A stretch of 64,000 bases of DNA from Streptomyces sp. BHT-5-2 (GTDB taxonomy: Bacteria; Actinomycetota; Actinomycetes; Streptomycetales; Streptomycetaceae), in the NCBI RefSeq assembly GCF_019774615.1, contig NZ_CP081497.1, forward strand, positions 806,001 to 870,000, given 5' to 3'. Numbering within the stretch: the stretch's first letter is position 1; the number at the start of each line of letters is the position of its first letter. Both the position numbers and the translations under genes were made by a program. This document shows, piece after piece, positions 18,082-26,495 of the stretch. The notes under the pieces were generated by a model. The model was not told the origin of the DNA. It did not search any database and was given only the letters and a program-made list of their open reading frames with translations.

Positions 18082-18114
18082 GCGGGGGCCGCGACGCGTG
18101 TTCGCGGCCCCCGC
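18082..18114 (+). terminator. Rho-independent-like hairpin
   Basis: A perfect 12-bp GC stem (18082-18093 with 18103-18114) around a 9-nt loop, 18 bp after the LuxC-fusion stop. There is no long T run, as is common in actinomycetes. It lies between convergent genes and may serve the protease gene too. Confidence 0.8.
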
Positions 18115-18140
18115 CCTTCGCCGTGCCCGGCCGTTCTCCG

Positions 18141-19046
18141 CTACTTCAACGCCCCCACCAGGGCCGGGACATCGGCGAACGCGGCATCGGCCGGCTGCCC
18201 GCAGACCTTGCCCGCCGTCTCACCGGCGAAGCTGAACACGCCGACCAGCTCCGGGCCGCGCCGCCCCCGGACGACCAGCGGACTGCCGCTGTCCCCGAAA
18301 CACATGGTGGTGCGGCCGCCGGGCACGTCGCTGGCGCAGAAGACCGACGCGTCGTCCACGACGGCGGGTGTCTGGGCCGCGCACTGGGCGTGGGTCCGCA
18401 CCGTGAGGTCACCGCGGCGCAGCACATCGCCGCGGATGTCCCGCTCCGGGTGGGACGGGTCCGGTGCGGCCGTGGTGCCGTGACTGAAGAGGGAGACCCG
18501 GGTCCCGGGGGCCGGCCGGCGGTCGGCGACGGGCAGCGGCCGGACGCCCGACACGGGCGAGGCCAGGCGGATCTCGGCGAGGTCGTAGGCCGCCGAGGAC
18601 AGCTCGGGAGCGTGCGGGTCGACGGGGGAGGGCAGCAGCTCGTACCGCGGGTGCAGGGTGACCGCACGGATCTCGCGCACCGTGCCCGGATCCTTCGAGA
18701 GCACCGAGGAACCGATGTGCACCTCGGCCTTGTGGAAGTCCGCACCGTCCAGGCAGTGGGCCGCCGTGAGCACCCGGTCCGGGGCGATGAGCGCCCCGCC
18801 GCACGAGGCGCGGTTCGGCAGCGGGCCGTCCCCCTTGACGGCCAGTGTGGCCAGCCACGGTGCCGCGCCGGGCTGCGGCAGCTGTGTCCCACCCGACATC
18901 GCCTGTGCCGGACCGGCCGTGCCCAGGGCCGTCGCCACGCTCACCGCCGCCGCACCGACCGCCACCCCCGCACGCACCCGACGGCCGTGCCCGGCCCTCC
19001 GTCGCCGTCCCGCCCCGCCCAGCGCACGCGCTGCTTCGCCACTCAT
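18141..19046 (-). CDS. Secreted trypsin-like serine protease
   Basis: 301 aa. An Arg-rich n-region, a hydrophobic stretch (VAVGAAAVSVATALG) and AQA form a secretion signal of about 48 residues. The chymotrypsin-fold (S1) domain shows all three catalytic residues: His in LTAAHCLDG, Asp in SAAYDLAEI and Ser in CFGDSGSPLV. The substrate-pocket region suggests trypsin-like preference but the S1 residue was not fixed. ATG at 19046 was chosen since it places the signal peptide at the N-terminus; an ATG at 19118 would add 24 residues. Convergent with the lux-like operon. Confidence 0.88.
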   Translation of the reverse strand: MSGEAARALGGAGRRRRAGHGRRVRAGVAVGAAAVSVATALGTAGPAQAMSGGTQLPQPGAAPWLATLAVKGDGPLPNRASCGGALIAPDRVLTAAHCLDGADFHKAEVHIGSSVLSKDPGTVREIRAVTLHPRYELLPSPVDPHAPELSSAAYDLAEIRLASPVSGVRPLPVADRRPAPGTRVSLFSHGTTAAPDPSHPERDIRGDVLRRGDLTVRTHAQCAAQTPAVVDDASVFCASDVPGGRTTMCFGDSGSPLVVRGRRGPELVGVFSFAGETAGKVCGQPADAAFADVPALVGALK

Positions 19047-19244
19047 ACCGCTCCGTACCTCTCGTATACCGGTCGCATGCCGGATGACCGCTTCGGTCCA
19101 TCGATCGCTTCGAGCCATCGATCTCTTCTCAACCGCCGAACGTAGTACGTGAGTTGAATACCGTCGTCAGACCAAGGTCGCGTCCGACGTCATCCTGTGG
19201 GCTCATCCGGCCCGGTTCGTTGCGCCTGATCACGGAGGAGTGGG

Positions 19245-19275
19245 CTTGCCTAAAGGCTTTAGGCAAGTGCATAAT
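19245..19275 (+). promoter_or_regulatory. TetR promoter with overlapping perfect operator
   Basis: Arms of 11 bp (CTTGCCTAAAG, 19245-19255, and its exact complement, 19257-19267) flank one centre base. The inverted repeat overlaps a good promoter: -35 TTGCCT (19246-19251), 18-bp spacer, -10 CATAAT (19270-19275). Binding here would block RNA polymerase. It lies 26 bp before the TetR start, so autorepression of the TetR-SGNH operon is likely. Confidence 0.85.
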
Positions 19276-19301
19276 CATTTCAGGTAAAGGAAGGGGAGGG
19301 T

Positions 19302-19913
19302 ATGGCAGCGCGTGTAGGGCTGACCGTGGAGCGTCTGACCAGGGCGGCGGCGGAGCTGGCCGACGAGGTGGGCTTCGACCAGGTGACCGTCTCGGCGCTG
19401 GCCAGGCGGTTCGACGTCAAGGTCGCGAGCCTCTACTCGCACCTGAAGAACTCCCAAGACCTCAAGACCCGGATAGCGCTGCTGGCACTGGAGGAGCTCG
19501 CCGACCGGGCGGCGGACGCCCTGGCCGGCCGGGCCGGCAAGGACGCCCTCGCCGCCTTCGCGAACGTCTACCGCGACTACGCCCGGGAGCACCCCGGCCG
19601 CTACGCCGCCGCGCAGTTCCGGCTCGACCCGGAGACCGCGGCCGCCAGCGCCGGCGGCCGGCACGCCCAGATGACGCGGGCGATCCTGCGCGGCTACGAC
19701 CTGACCGAGCCGGACCAGACCCATGCGGTTCGGCTGCTGGGCAGCGTCTTCCACGGCTACGTCAGCCTGGAGATGGGCGGCGGGTTCAGCCACAGCGCCC
19801 CCGACAGCCAGGAATCGTGGTCCCGCGTCGTGGACGCCCTGGACGCCCTCCTGCGGAACTGGCCCGCACCTCCCATGCCTCCCGCACCTCCCACCTCTCG
19901 ATCGACAGGCTGA
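19302..19913 (+). CDS. TetR regulator with WHG-type C-terminus
   Basis: 203 aa. The HTH covers about residues 8-55 (VSALARRFDVKVASLYSHLKN). The C-terminal domain (FANVYRDYAREHPGRYAAAQF) matches the WHG ligand-binding domain. A strong ribosome-binding site (AAGGAAGGGGAGG) precedes the ATG. The SGNH hydrolase gene begins 4 nt after its stop, so the two are one transcription unit controlled from the operator-promoter at 19245-19275. The ligand is unknown, perhaps an ester cleaved by the partner. Confidence 0.9.
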   Translation: MAARVGLTVERLTRAAAELADEVGFDQVTVSALARRFDVKVASLYSHLKNSQDLKTRIALLALEELADRAADALAGRAGKDALAAFANVYRDYAREHPGRYAAAQFRLDPETAAASAGGRHAQMTRAILRGYDLTEPDQTHAVRLLGSVFHGYVSLEMGGGFSHSAPDSQESWSRVVDALDALLRNWPAPPMPPAPPTSRSTG

Positions 19914-19917
19914 GGCG

Positions 19918-21120
19918 ATGAACACCGAGCACCACCACCGGGCCACCACCCCCATCACCACTCCCATCACCACCCCCATCACCGCCGACATCCTGCGCGG
20001 CGCCCTCGACCTGGAGCGCACCGAGCACGGACTGCTGCCGCACCGGCTGCCCGCACGGGCCCGCGCCCAGTGCGCCGACAGGCAGCTCGCCATGGCCGAG
20101 TCCCAACCCTCCGGCGTACGCCTGGTGTTCCGCACCCGCGCCACCGTCGTCGAACTGGAGACCCGCCCCACCAAGCGCGTCTACCTCGGGCTCCCGCCCC
20201 GCCCGGACGGCCGCTACGACCTGCTGGTCGACGGCCGCCCGGCCGGCCAGGCAAGCGTGTCCGGCGGCAACACCCTGACCCTCGACATGACCACCGGCGC
20301 CGCCCGGCACGAGTCCGGGCCGACCGGCACCCTCCGCTTCACCGACCTGCCCGACCGCGTCAAGCAGATCGAGATCTGGCTGCCGCACGACGAGACCACC
20401 GAACTCGTCGCCCTGCGCACCGACGCCCCGGTCGAGCCCGTACCGGACCAGGGGCGCAAGGTCTGGCTGCACCACGGCAGTTCGATCAGCCACGGCTCCG
20501 ACGCGGCCAGTCCCAGCACCACCTGGCCGGCGCTCGCCGCCTCCCTCGGCGGTGTGGAACTGATCAACCTGGGCCTGGGCGGCAGCGCCCTGCTCGACCC
20601 GTTCACCGCCCGCGCCCTGCGCGACACCCCGGCCGACCTGATCAGCGTCAAGATCGGCATCAACGTGGTCAACGCCGACCTGATGCGCCTGCGTGCCTTC
20701 GCCCCCGCCGTCCACGGCTTCCTCGACACCATCCGCGAAGGCCACCCCACCGCACCGCTGCTGGTCGTCTCGCCGATCCTGTGTCCCATCCACGAAGACA
20801 CCCCCGGCCCCAGCGCGCCCGACCTCACCGCCCTCGGTGCCGGCCGGCTGCGGTTCCGGGCGGCGGGCGATCCGGCGGAGCGCGCGAGCGGCAAGCTGAC
20901 CCTCAACGTCATCCGGGACGAACTCCACCGGATCGTCCAGCAGCGGGCGGCCGACGACCCCCGTCTCCACTACCTCGACGGCCGGGAGCTCTACGGCGCC
21001 GCCGACGCCGCCGAACTCCCGCTGCCCGACGAGCTGCACCCCGACGCCGCCACCCACCGCCGCATCGGCGAACGCTTCGCCAAGGCGGCCTTCACCCCCG
21101 ACGGCCCCTTCGCCGGATAG
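19918..21120 (+). CDS. SGNH/GDSL-type esterase with N-terminal beta domain
   Basis: 400 aa, no signal peptide. Residues 30-170 form a beta-rich ancillary domain (RATVVELETRPTKRVYLGLPP). The SGNH hydrolase domain starts at about residue 180: KVWLHHGSSISHGSD carries the nucleophile Ser, GLGGSA the oxyanion Gly, IGINVVNAD the Asn block and DELHPDAATHR the catalytic Asp-His pair. This two-domain form resembles carbohydrate esterase/acetylxylan-esterase-like cytosolic SGNH proteins. Residues 10-21 are three TTPI repeats encoded by a 12-bp tandem repeat. Cotranscribed with the TetR gene. Confidence 0.85.
   Translation: MNTEHHHRATTPITTPITTPITADILRGALDLERTEHGLLPHRLPARARAQCADRQLAMAESQPSGVRLVFRTRATVVELETRPTKRVYLGLPPRPDGRYDLLVDGRPAGQASVSGGNTLTLDMTTGAARHESGPTGTLRFTDLPDRVKQIEIWLPHDETTELVALRTDAPVEPVPDQGRKVWLHHGSSISHGSDAASPSTTWPALAASLGGVELINLGLGGSALLDPFTARALRDTPADLISVKIGINVVNADLMRLRAFAPAVHGFLDTIREGHPTAPLLVVSPILCPIHEDTPGPSAPDLTALGAGRLRFRAAGDPAERASGKLTLNVIRDELHRIVQQRAADDPRLHYLDGRELYGAADAAELPLPDELHPDAATHRRIGERFAKAAFTPDGPFAG
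19945..19980 (+). repeat. 12-bp coding repeat, three copies
   Basis: ACCACYCCCATC is present three times in a row (19945-19956, 19957-19968, 19969-19980) with one base varying, encoding TTPI three times. Slippage here would change protein length without shifting frame. Confidence 0.85.
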
Positions 21121-21173
21121 CGCCGCCGCCTGCCGGTCACCCGCCCGCCTACCGGTCGCCCGGCCGCGAGCCA

Positions 21174-21221
21174 CTCATCCATCCGGCGACTCATGCATCC
21201 GGTGACCCCTCATGCATCCGT
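21174..21221 (+). repeat. Three 13-bp direct repeats between convergent genes
   Basis: CTCATSCATCCGK occurs at 21174-21186, 21190-21202 and 21209-21221, spaced 16 and 19 bp. It fills most of the gap between the SGNH gene and the convergent kinase gene. No hairpin terminator was recognised; the role is unknown. Confidence 0.6.
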
Positions 21222-21232
21222 CGCCCGACAGG

Positions 21233-22141
21233 TCAGTGGTCCGCCAGCACCGCCCGGATCACCTGCCGGGCGGTGCCGGCCATCGCCGGGTTCGTCGTCC
21301 GGTAGTACGGCAGCGCGATCAGTGCCTGGGAGAGCGCCCGCGCCCGGCCGCGCCGCCAGGTCGCGTCGTCCACGCCGAGCGCCGTGCGGAAGACCTCCCT
21401 GGCATCGGCCGGCAGCAGATTCCACGCCGGGAGCAGATCACAGGCCGGATCGCCCACCCCCAGGCACCCGAAGTCGATCACCGAGGTCAGTCTGCCGCCC
21501 GCCACCAGCAGATTGCCCGGCATCAGATCGGCGTGCAGCCACACCGGCGTACCGTCCCAGCCGGGAGCCCGCAGTGCGTCGTCCCATACGGCGGCCACGG
21601 CGGCACAGTCCACACCCTCCTCCGGGATACCGCGCAGCGCCTCGATCGCCGCCCGGGTCTCCACGTCGAGCGAGGCGACCGGCCCCCCGCGGTGGGCCTG
21701 CGGCGCACCCGGCAGGGTGATGCTCCGCAGCGCCGCCACGAACCCGGCCAGATCCCGGGCCAGCGCCCCGGGCTCGGCCAGCTCGCCTGCCCGCGGATTC
21801 TCCCCGGGCAGCCACCGGCACACCGACCACGGCCACGGATACCCCTCCGCGGGCTCCCCGGCCCCCAGCACCTCGGGAACCGCCCGGGGAAGCAGGGGCG
21901 CCAGACGCGGCAGCCACTCCCGCTCCCGCAGCACATCGCCGGCACCCCCCGCCACCATCGGCAGCCGCACCACCATCTCGTCGCCCAGCCGGAACATGGC
22001 GTTGACCGTCCCGCCCGAGGCAATCCGTACCACCGGCAGCCCGGCCCACCGCGGAAACCGGCCGTCGACCAGCCGTCGTACGAGACCGGCGTCGACGGGG
22101 TGCATGTCCGGATGCATCTGGCCGTTGCTCATGCGCGTCAT
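21233..22141 (-). CDS. Aminoglycoside-phosphotransferase-like kinase
   Basis: 302 aa from the ATG at 22141 (MTRMSNGQ); ATGs at 22132 and 22108 and a longer form from 22195 are also possible. The APH fold is complete: nucleotide loop ASGGTVNAMFRLGDEMVVRLP with the conserved Lys position taken by Arg, catalytic loop WLHADLMPGNLL (HxDxxxxN) and metal Asp in VIDFGCLGVGDPACDL. Families with this pattern phosphorylate aminoglycosides, macrolides or small alcohols; resistance cannot be assumed. It stands alone, convergent with the SGNH gene. Confidence 0.85.
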   Translation of the reverse strand: MTRMSNGQMHPDMHPVDAGLVRRLVDGRFPRWAGLPVVRIASGGTVNAMFRLGDEMVVRLPMVAGGAGDVLREREWLPRLAPLLPRAVPEVLGAGEPAEGYPWPWSVCRWLPGENPRAGELAEPGALARDLAGFVAALRSITLPGAPQAHRGGPVASLDVETRAAIEALRGIPEEGVDCAAVAAVWDDALRAPGWDGTPVWLHADLMPGNLLVAGGRLTSVIDFGCLGVGDPACDLLPAWNLLPADAREVFRTALGVDDATWRRGRARALSQALIALPYYRTTNPAMAGTARQVIRAVLADH

Positions 22142-22186
22142 CCGATCGCCCAACACCACGTGCGTCAAACGCATTTCACGCCCCGA

Positions 22187-22400
22187 AGACCTCACAAGTC
22201 ATCGCCACCACCCGCCCCGCATCCGGAGATCGCCGAGTACATCGAGCGCATCACCGGCACCTTCGAGCCGTTCGGCGGCCGCTTCCTGGTGCACGCCACC
22301 CAGCACGAGGTGAAAGAAGGTGCCTGGCCCGGACATGTCGTGGTGATCGGCTGCGCCGGGATCGCTGAGGCACGGGCCTGGTGGGACTCACCTCGGACCG
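22187..22400 (+). pseudogene. DUF1330 pseudogene
   Basis: The frame reading PHPEIAEYIERI, FEPFGGRFLVHA and EGAWPGHVVVIG is an unmistakable DUF1330 core (a small ferredoxin-like dimeric barrel). The expected N-terminus survives in another frame as TSQVIATTRP just upstream, with AAG in place of the start codon, so there has been start loss and a frameshift near 22221. After ARAWWDSP, the usual C-terminal 30 residues are missing. The remnant is squeezed between the kinase and the histidine phosphatase genes and has no working start. Confidence 0.75.
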
Positions 22401-22410
22401 GTCCTAGCCG

Positions 22411-23787
22411 TCACTTCCGGCCGAAGCAGCGTTCCAACTCCTCCAGGTCGTAGAAGTGACTGCCCTCGGCGACGGGCCGGCAGCCTGCCTTGAACGCGGT
22501 CTCCTTCTCGTTGTAGAGCATGCGCACCAGGTAGGTGCCGCCCTTGCGGAACACGTCCCACTGGATGTTCGCGGCCAGCGGAGCCACGGACGCGCCGCGC
22601 CAGGGGTTGTCGGCGTAGGTGTAGGGATGTGCGGGCGCCGCGGGCCGGGTGCTGCCGGGCAGTCCCATCAGCGCGGCGAGCGGGACGATCTCCTCGGCGT
22701 GGGTGAAGCGCAGTTCGGCGCCGCGCCGGCTGGTGCCGTCACGCCTGGCCTCGACCTGCTGGAAGAAGTCGTCGAGGAGGACCCCGGCCATCTTGTAGGT
22801 GATGTCGCTGTCGGCGAAGCTCGGGCCCTTCTCGTAGAACTCCTCGGCGTCGTCGACATATCCGAGCCAGTCGGCGTCGCGCGGCGGCAGGTACCGGTCC
22901 AGGTGCCAGCCGCGGCCGTGCGGGCTCTCCGCTTTCATCGCCGGTGCGATGCTGTACAGGTTGTGGACGGCCTCGGCGGCGGTGACGTCGTCGCCGAGGG
23001 ACGAGAACTCCCCGTCCACGATGCGCTGTACGAACGCCGGCCGGAAGATCCTCGCCAGTACCCGTCGGGCGGAACTGCGGGTGGCGGGCTGGTCGGTGAT
23101 GCGCTTCAGGGTGCTCGCCAGGCGCTGATCGTGGGCGAGCCAGTACCGGTAGGCGGCGCCGCCGGCCGACTTGTGGAAGTAGAGCAGGTCCTTGTCCGTG
23201 CGGGCGGGCCCGATGTGCGGTTTCAGGGCCGGGTCGGCCTGGGCGAGGGCGTCGGCATAGATCGTTCCGCTGTCGACGGCCCGGCCCTGCCCGGAACTGA
23301 CGACGTCGATCGACTCGCCGTCCTTGGCGATCGTCCTGAGCAGCTGTGGCAGCCGCCGCGCCATCCGCACGGCCGTGCCGCGCAGCTCCTGCGCACCGCG
23401 CCCGCTCAGCCTGCCGTAGCCGACCTTCTCCATGGCGGCCAGCAGTGCGCGCACATCCGGCCCGAAGTCCCGCCCGAGAGAGGTGAGTTGACCATCCTTT
23501 CGGGCCCGCTCCCACAGCCCCAGGACGAGGGCGCCGTCCGCGCTGTCGGTGGCGGTCCGGGAGCCGTGCCGCGAGACGTTCTCGGTGAACACGGGCACAA
23601 AGCCCCTGGGGGCCCGCTGATAGTCCCGCGGATGCTGCGCGGGCTCGTACGGCGCCTTGGTGCTGTAGCTGTAGCGGTGGGCGTCGTCGACACCGTTCCC
23701 GGCATGGGCGGCGGGCACGGAGGCGGTCAACAGCGTCCAGGAAGCGACCAGGGTGACGGCTGCGCTACGTCTCATGCGCCGCATCAT
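22411..23787 (-). CDS. Secreted histidine-type phosphatase
   Basis: 458 aa. A signal peptide (MMRRMRRSAAVTLVASWTLL then AHA) directs export. The histidine acid phosphatase signature is SRHGSRTAT (phospho-His RHGxRT) and the C-terminal proton donor motif is FTHAEEIVP (HAE, as in multiple inositol polyphosphate phosphatases, instead of HD). It probably releases phosphate from phytate-like or other organic phosphates outside the cell. The ATG at 23787 is preferred over one at 23841 because it puts the signal peptide first. Four Cys residues or fewer are seen, so little disulphide bonding is expected. Confidence 0.87.
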   Translation of the reverse strand: MMRRMRRSAAVTLVASWTLLTASVPAAHAGNGVDDAHRYSYSTKAPYEPAQHPRDYQRAPRGFVPVFTENVSRHGSRTATDSADGALVLGLWERARKDGQLTSLGRDFGPDVRALLAAMEKVGYGRLSGRGAQELRGTAVRMARRLPQLLRTIAKDGESIDVVSSGQGRAVDSGTIYADALAQADPALKPHIGPARTDKDLLYFHKSAGGAAYRYWLAHDQRLASTLKRITDQPATRSSARRVLARIFRPAFVQRIVDGEFSSLGDDVTAAEAVHNLYSIAPAMKAESPHGRGWHLDRYLPPRDADWLGYVDDAEEFYEKGPSFADSDITYKMAGVLLDDFFQQVEARRDGTSRRGAELRFTHAEEIVPLAALMGLPGSTRPAAPAHPYTYADNPWRGASVAPLAANIQWDVFRKGGTYLVRMLYNEKETAFKAGCRPVAEGSHFYDLEELERCFGRK

Positions 23788-23836
23788 TTCAGCCGGACGT
23801 GAACGCGGCGTGGCCGAGCGCCGACGGTGATGCATG

Positions 23837-23907
23837 CCCAACGCCCCGTCCGGATCTCCTCAGTGGCAGGCCGGTCCGGCGCCGGGCGATCTGAACGGGG
23901 CGTTGGG
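23837..23907 (-). terminator. 13-bp inverted repeat, possible terminator
   Basis: CCCAACGCCCCGT (23837-23849) pairs perfectly with 23895-23907 across a 45-nt loop that can itself fold (CCGGTCCGGCGCCGG). It lies between two leftward genes, downstream of the small secreted protein, and may end or attenuate that transcript. Confidence 0.55.
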
Positions 23908-23942
23908 GGGAGGCGCGGGGGGCGCCTCGGGTGGTGGGCTTC

Positions 23943-24260
23943 CTAGCGCGGGTTGAAGATGACGCTGGCGAAGTGGGTGCCGGACGGTGCGGCCTTGCCC
24001 GGCGCCAGGCGCGTCGCCTTTCCCGTGCAGCGCTTGCCGGCGTAGACGGCCAGCGGCTGCTTGGTGTTGTTGCGCGGGCCGCGTGCCTCCTGGCTCATGT
24101 TGAGGCACTTGCTGTTGGGCGGGTTCTGGAGGAAGTACGACTGGCCCTTGGGCCCCATCCATGCGAACTTCCCGTTCGAGGCGAGCGCCGTGCCGGCGGG
24201 CAGCGCCAGGGCCAGCGCAATACTGCTGAGACCGATTGTAATCGGGTGGAACAGACGCAT
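23943..24260 (-). CDS. Small secreted protein of unknown function
   Basis: 105 aa. A clear signal peptide (MRLFHPITIGLSSIALALALPAGTALA) is followed by a mature chain of about 79 residues with two Cys (SKCLNM, KRCTGK), probably one disulphide. It contains a basic Asn/Lys-rich middle and ends SVIFNPR. ATG at 24260 was chosen because AAAGG sits 7 nt upstream; a longer frame from 24305 hides the signal peptide. No family recognised. Base composition is less GC-rich than its neighbours. Confidence 0.75.
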   Translation of the reverse strand: MRLFHPITIGLSSIALALALPAGTALASNGKFAWMGPKGQSYFLQNPPNSKCLNMSQEARGPRNNTKQPLAVYAGKRCTGKATRLAPGKAAPSGTHFASVIFNPR

Positions 24261-24414
24261 CAGGTGCCTTTCATGAGCAGAGGTAACGAATGACACCAGG
24301 ACCAACGGCCGAGCCGACGGGAGGAAACGGCCTGGACCACAGCCGAAGCCATGGGGAGAGGAGTGGGGCCGGTGACTCGCTCGGGGCCGCGCTCACGCCG
24401 GATGCGGCACGTCG

Positions 24415-25371
24415 TCAGGCGTACGCCCGGTCGTCCGTGCTCATGCGGAAGGTGCGCCGATAGGCCAACGGTGCGACGCCGAGGGAGGCGTGGAAATGCT
24501 GGCGAAGGGACGTCCCCGTCGCGAAGCCGACCCGGCCCGCGATGTGGTCGACGGACAGCTCACTGGACTCCAGCAACTGCCTGGCGCGCTCCACCCGCTG
24601 GGCGATGAGCCAGCGGCCGGGGCTCATGCCCACCTCGCTGCCGAACCTGCGGGCGAAGGTGCGGCGACTCATCCGGGCGTGCTCGGCGAGAGTGTCCAGC
24701 GTCAGCGGCAGGTGGAGGTTCTCCAGCGCCCAGTGCCTGGTGGGCGCGGTGCCTGTCGTCGTCGGGTCGGGGACCGGCGCTTCGATGTACTGTGCCTGGC
24801 CACCGTCGCGCCACGGCGGCACCACGCAGAGCCGGGCCACGCGGTTCGCCGCCGCGCTGCCGTGATCCGCCCGGACGATGTGCAGGCAGACGTCCACCCC
24901 CGATGCGGCCCCGGCCGACGTCAGGATGTCGCCGTCGTCGACGAACAGCACATCCGGATCGAGTGACACCCGGGGGAACAGCGCACGGAAGTGGTCGGCC
25001 AGCTGCCAGTGGGTGGTCGCCCGGCGGCCGTCCAGCAGACCAGCCGCGGCCAGTACGAACGCGCCGGTGCAGATCGACACGATCCGGGTGCCCGGCCGGA
25101 TCAGTGTCAGCGCTTCGAGGACCGACCGGGGGAGCGGCGGCGTGGTCAGCGCCAGGTCGTACGGCGGGATCACCACCGTGTCCGCCGTGCGCAGCGCCTC
25201 GGGGCCGTGCTCGACCGTGATCGTGAAGTCGGCGCACGTCCGCACGGGGCCGCCGTCCGCCGAGCACGTCAACACCTCGTATCGGCTCCCGGCGCTGTCG
25301 AAGATCCGCTTGGGGATGCCGAGTTCGAACGGGTACACGCCGTCCAGCGCCAGGACCACCACACGATGCAT
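24415..25371 (-). CDS. GlxA-type AraC regulator with DJ-1/PfpI domain
   Basis: 318 aa. Residues 1-180 are a DJ-1/PfpI-like amidotransferase fold with the nucleophile-elbow Cys in SICTGAFVLAAAGLLDG and the THW motif after it. Residues 215-310 are the AraC double HTH (TLAEHARMSRRTFARRF, IAGRVGFATGTSLRQHF). This is the usual GlxA/FtrA architecture. It is divergent, 69 bp, from an MDR oxidoreductase gene, and an inverted repeat lies in the gap, so it probably controls that enzyme. The effector is unknown. Confidence 0.92.
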   Translation of the reverse strand: MHRVVVLALDGVYPFELGIPKRIFDSAGSRYEVLTCSADGGPVRTCADFTITVEHGPEALRTADTVVIPPYDLALTTPPLPRSVLEALTLIRPGTRIVSICTGAFVLAAAGLLDGRRATTHWQLADHFRALFPRVSLDPDVLFVDDGDILTSAGAASGVDVCLHIVRADHGSAAANRVARLCVVPPWRDGGQAQYIEAPVPDPTTTGTAPTRHWALENLHLPLTLDTLAEHARMSRRTFARRFGSEVGMSPGRWLIAQRVERARQLLESSELSVDHIAGRVGFATGTSLRQHFHASLGVAPLAYRRTFRMSTDDRAYA

Positions 25372-25405
25372 GGCATGATTCTATCGGATATTGGCTATCG
25401 TGCCA
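25371..25405. promoter_or_regulatory. Inverted repeat in divergent promoter
   Basis: TGGCATGAT (25371-25379) and ATCGTGCCA (25397-25405) are complementary at 8 of 9 positions, with centres 26 bp apart. The element starts at the regulator's start codon and ends 35 bp before the oxidoreductase ATG. It is a candidate site for the AraC-type regulator. Confidence 0.55.
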
Positions 25406-25440
25406 TTTCGCTCGCGGGCCGGCGACGGCAGCCTGGGGGC

Positions 25441-26418
25441 ATGACAACAGACACCACACCCACCACAGTTCCCACCACCCGCGCGATCAGCCAGGACGTC
25501 CTGGGCGGGCCGGAGGTCCTGCGGGAGGTCGAACTTCCCCGCCCGGAGCCCGGTCCGGGCCAGCTGCTCATCCGCGTCCACGCGGCCGGCCTCAACCCGA
25601 CAGACTGGATCCACCGCGCCACCCCCGGCCTGCTGCTGCCCGAGCCCCCGTTCGTCCTGGGCTGGGACGTCTCCGGAGTGGTCGAGGAAGTCGGCCAGGG
25701 CGTCACGCTGTTCAAGCCCGGCCACGAGGTCTTCGGCATGCTGCCGTACCCGCACGGCCACGGCTCCCTAGCGACCCATGTCACCGGGCCCGCGAGGGCC
25801 TTCGCCCACAAGCCGGCCGGCATCGACCACATCCAGGCAGGGGCCCTCCCGCTGGCCGCGCTCACCGCATGGCAGGCGCTGGTCGACACCGCCGACATCC
25901 GGCCCGGGCAACGGGTGCTGATCCACGCCGCCGCGGGCGGAGTCGGGCACCTCGCCGTCCAGATCGCGAAGGCCCGGGGCGCGTACGTCATCGGCACCGC
26001 CAGCGCGGCCAAGCACGACCTCTTGCGTGCCCTGGGAGCCGACGAACTGATCGACTACCGCACGGTGGACTTCGCCGAGGCCGTCCGCGACGTCGACGTC
26101 GCACTCGACGCCCTGGGCGGCGACCACGGCCCCCGCTCGATGGCCACCCTGCGTCCCGGCGGCCTGTTGGTCACCATCAAGCTCCAGGGACTGGACGTCC
26201 GGGAGCTGCGTGCCGAGGCGGCCCGGCGCGGGGTGCGGGTCGAAGCGATGATGGTCGAGGCCGACCACACGGGCATGAAAGCGATTGCCGATCTCGTCGC
26301 GTCGGGCAGGCTGAGGGCGCACATAGCCGGGACGTTCCCGCTCGCCGACGCGGCCAAGGCGCACGAGCTGGGAGAAACGGGCCGCACCACGGGCAAATTG
26401 GTGATCGCGGTGCCATGA
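25441..26418 (+). CDS. NADP-dependent MDR quinone oxidoreductase-like enzyme
   Basis: 325 aa. The GroES-like domain includes AAGLNPTDWIHRATPG and GWDVSGVVEEVG, and the Rossmann domain LIHAAAGGVGHLAVQIAKARGA with an NADPH-type AAxxGVG loop. There are no zinc-binding Cys clusters, so it belongs to the zinc-free quinone/enone reductase branch. Start ATG is 70 bp from the divergent GlxA-type regulator, the likely controller. A Thr/Pro-rich 14-residue N-terminal tail precedes the domain. Substrate probably an electrophilic carbonyl compound; not determined. Confidence 0.88.
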   Translation: MTTDTTPTTVPTTRAISQDVLGGPEVLREVELPRPEPGPGQLLIRVHAAGLNPTDWIHRATPGLLLPEPPFVLGWDVSGVVEEVGQGVTLFKPGHEVFGMLPYPHGHGSLATHVTGPARAFAHKPAGIDHIQAGALPLAALTAWQALVDTADIRPGQRVLIHAAAGGVGHLAVQIAKARGAYVIGTASAAKHDLLRALGADELIDYRTVDFAEAVRDVDVALDALGGDHGPRSMATLRPGGLLVTIKLQGLDVRELRAEAARRGVRVEAMMVEADHTGMKAIADLVASGRLRAHIAGTFPLADAAKAHELGETGRTTGKLVIAVP

Positions 26419-26495
26419 CCACCCCGGGGGCGCGATGATCGGGGACGGCCCGGGACACGGGCGCAGGACGAGCAGTGTGGAGAGGGCGGCGCAGA

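Noticed and set aside
21233..22141. Antibiotic resistance gene
   Set aside because: The kinase fold is clear, but APH-like families include many metabolic kinases and no resistance-specific motif or neighbour is present.
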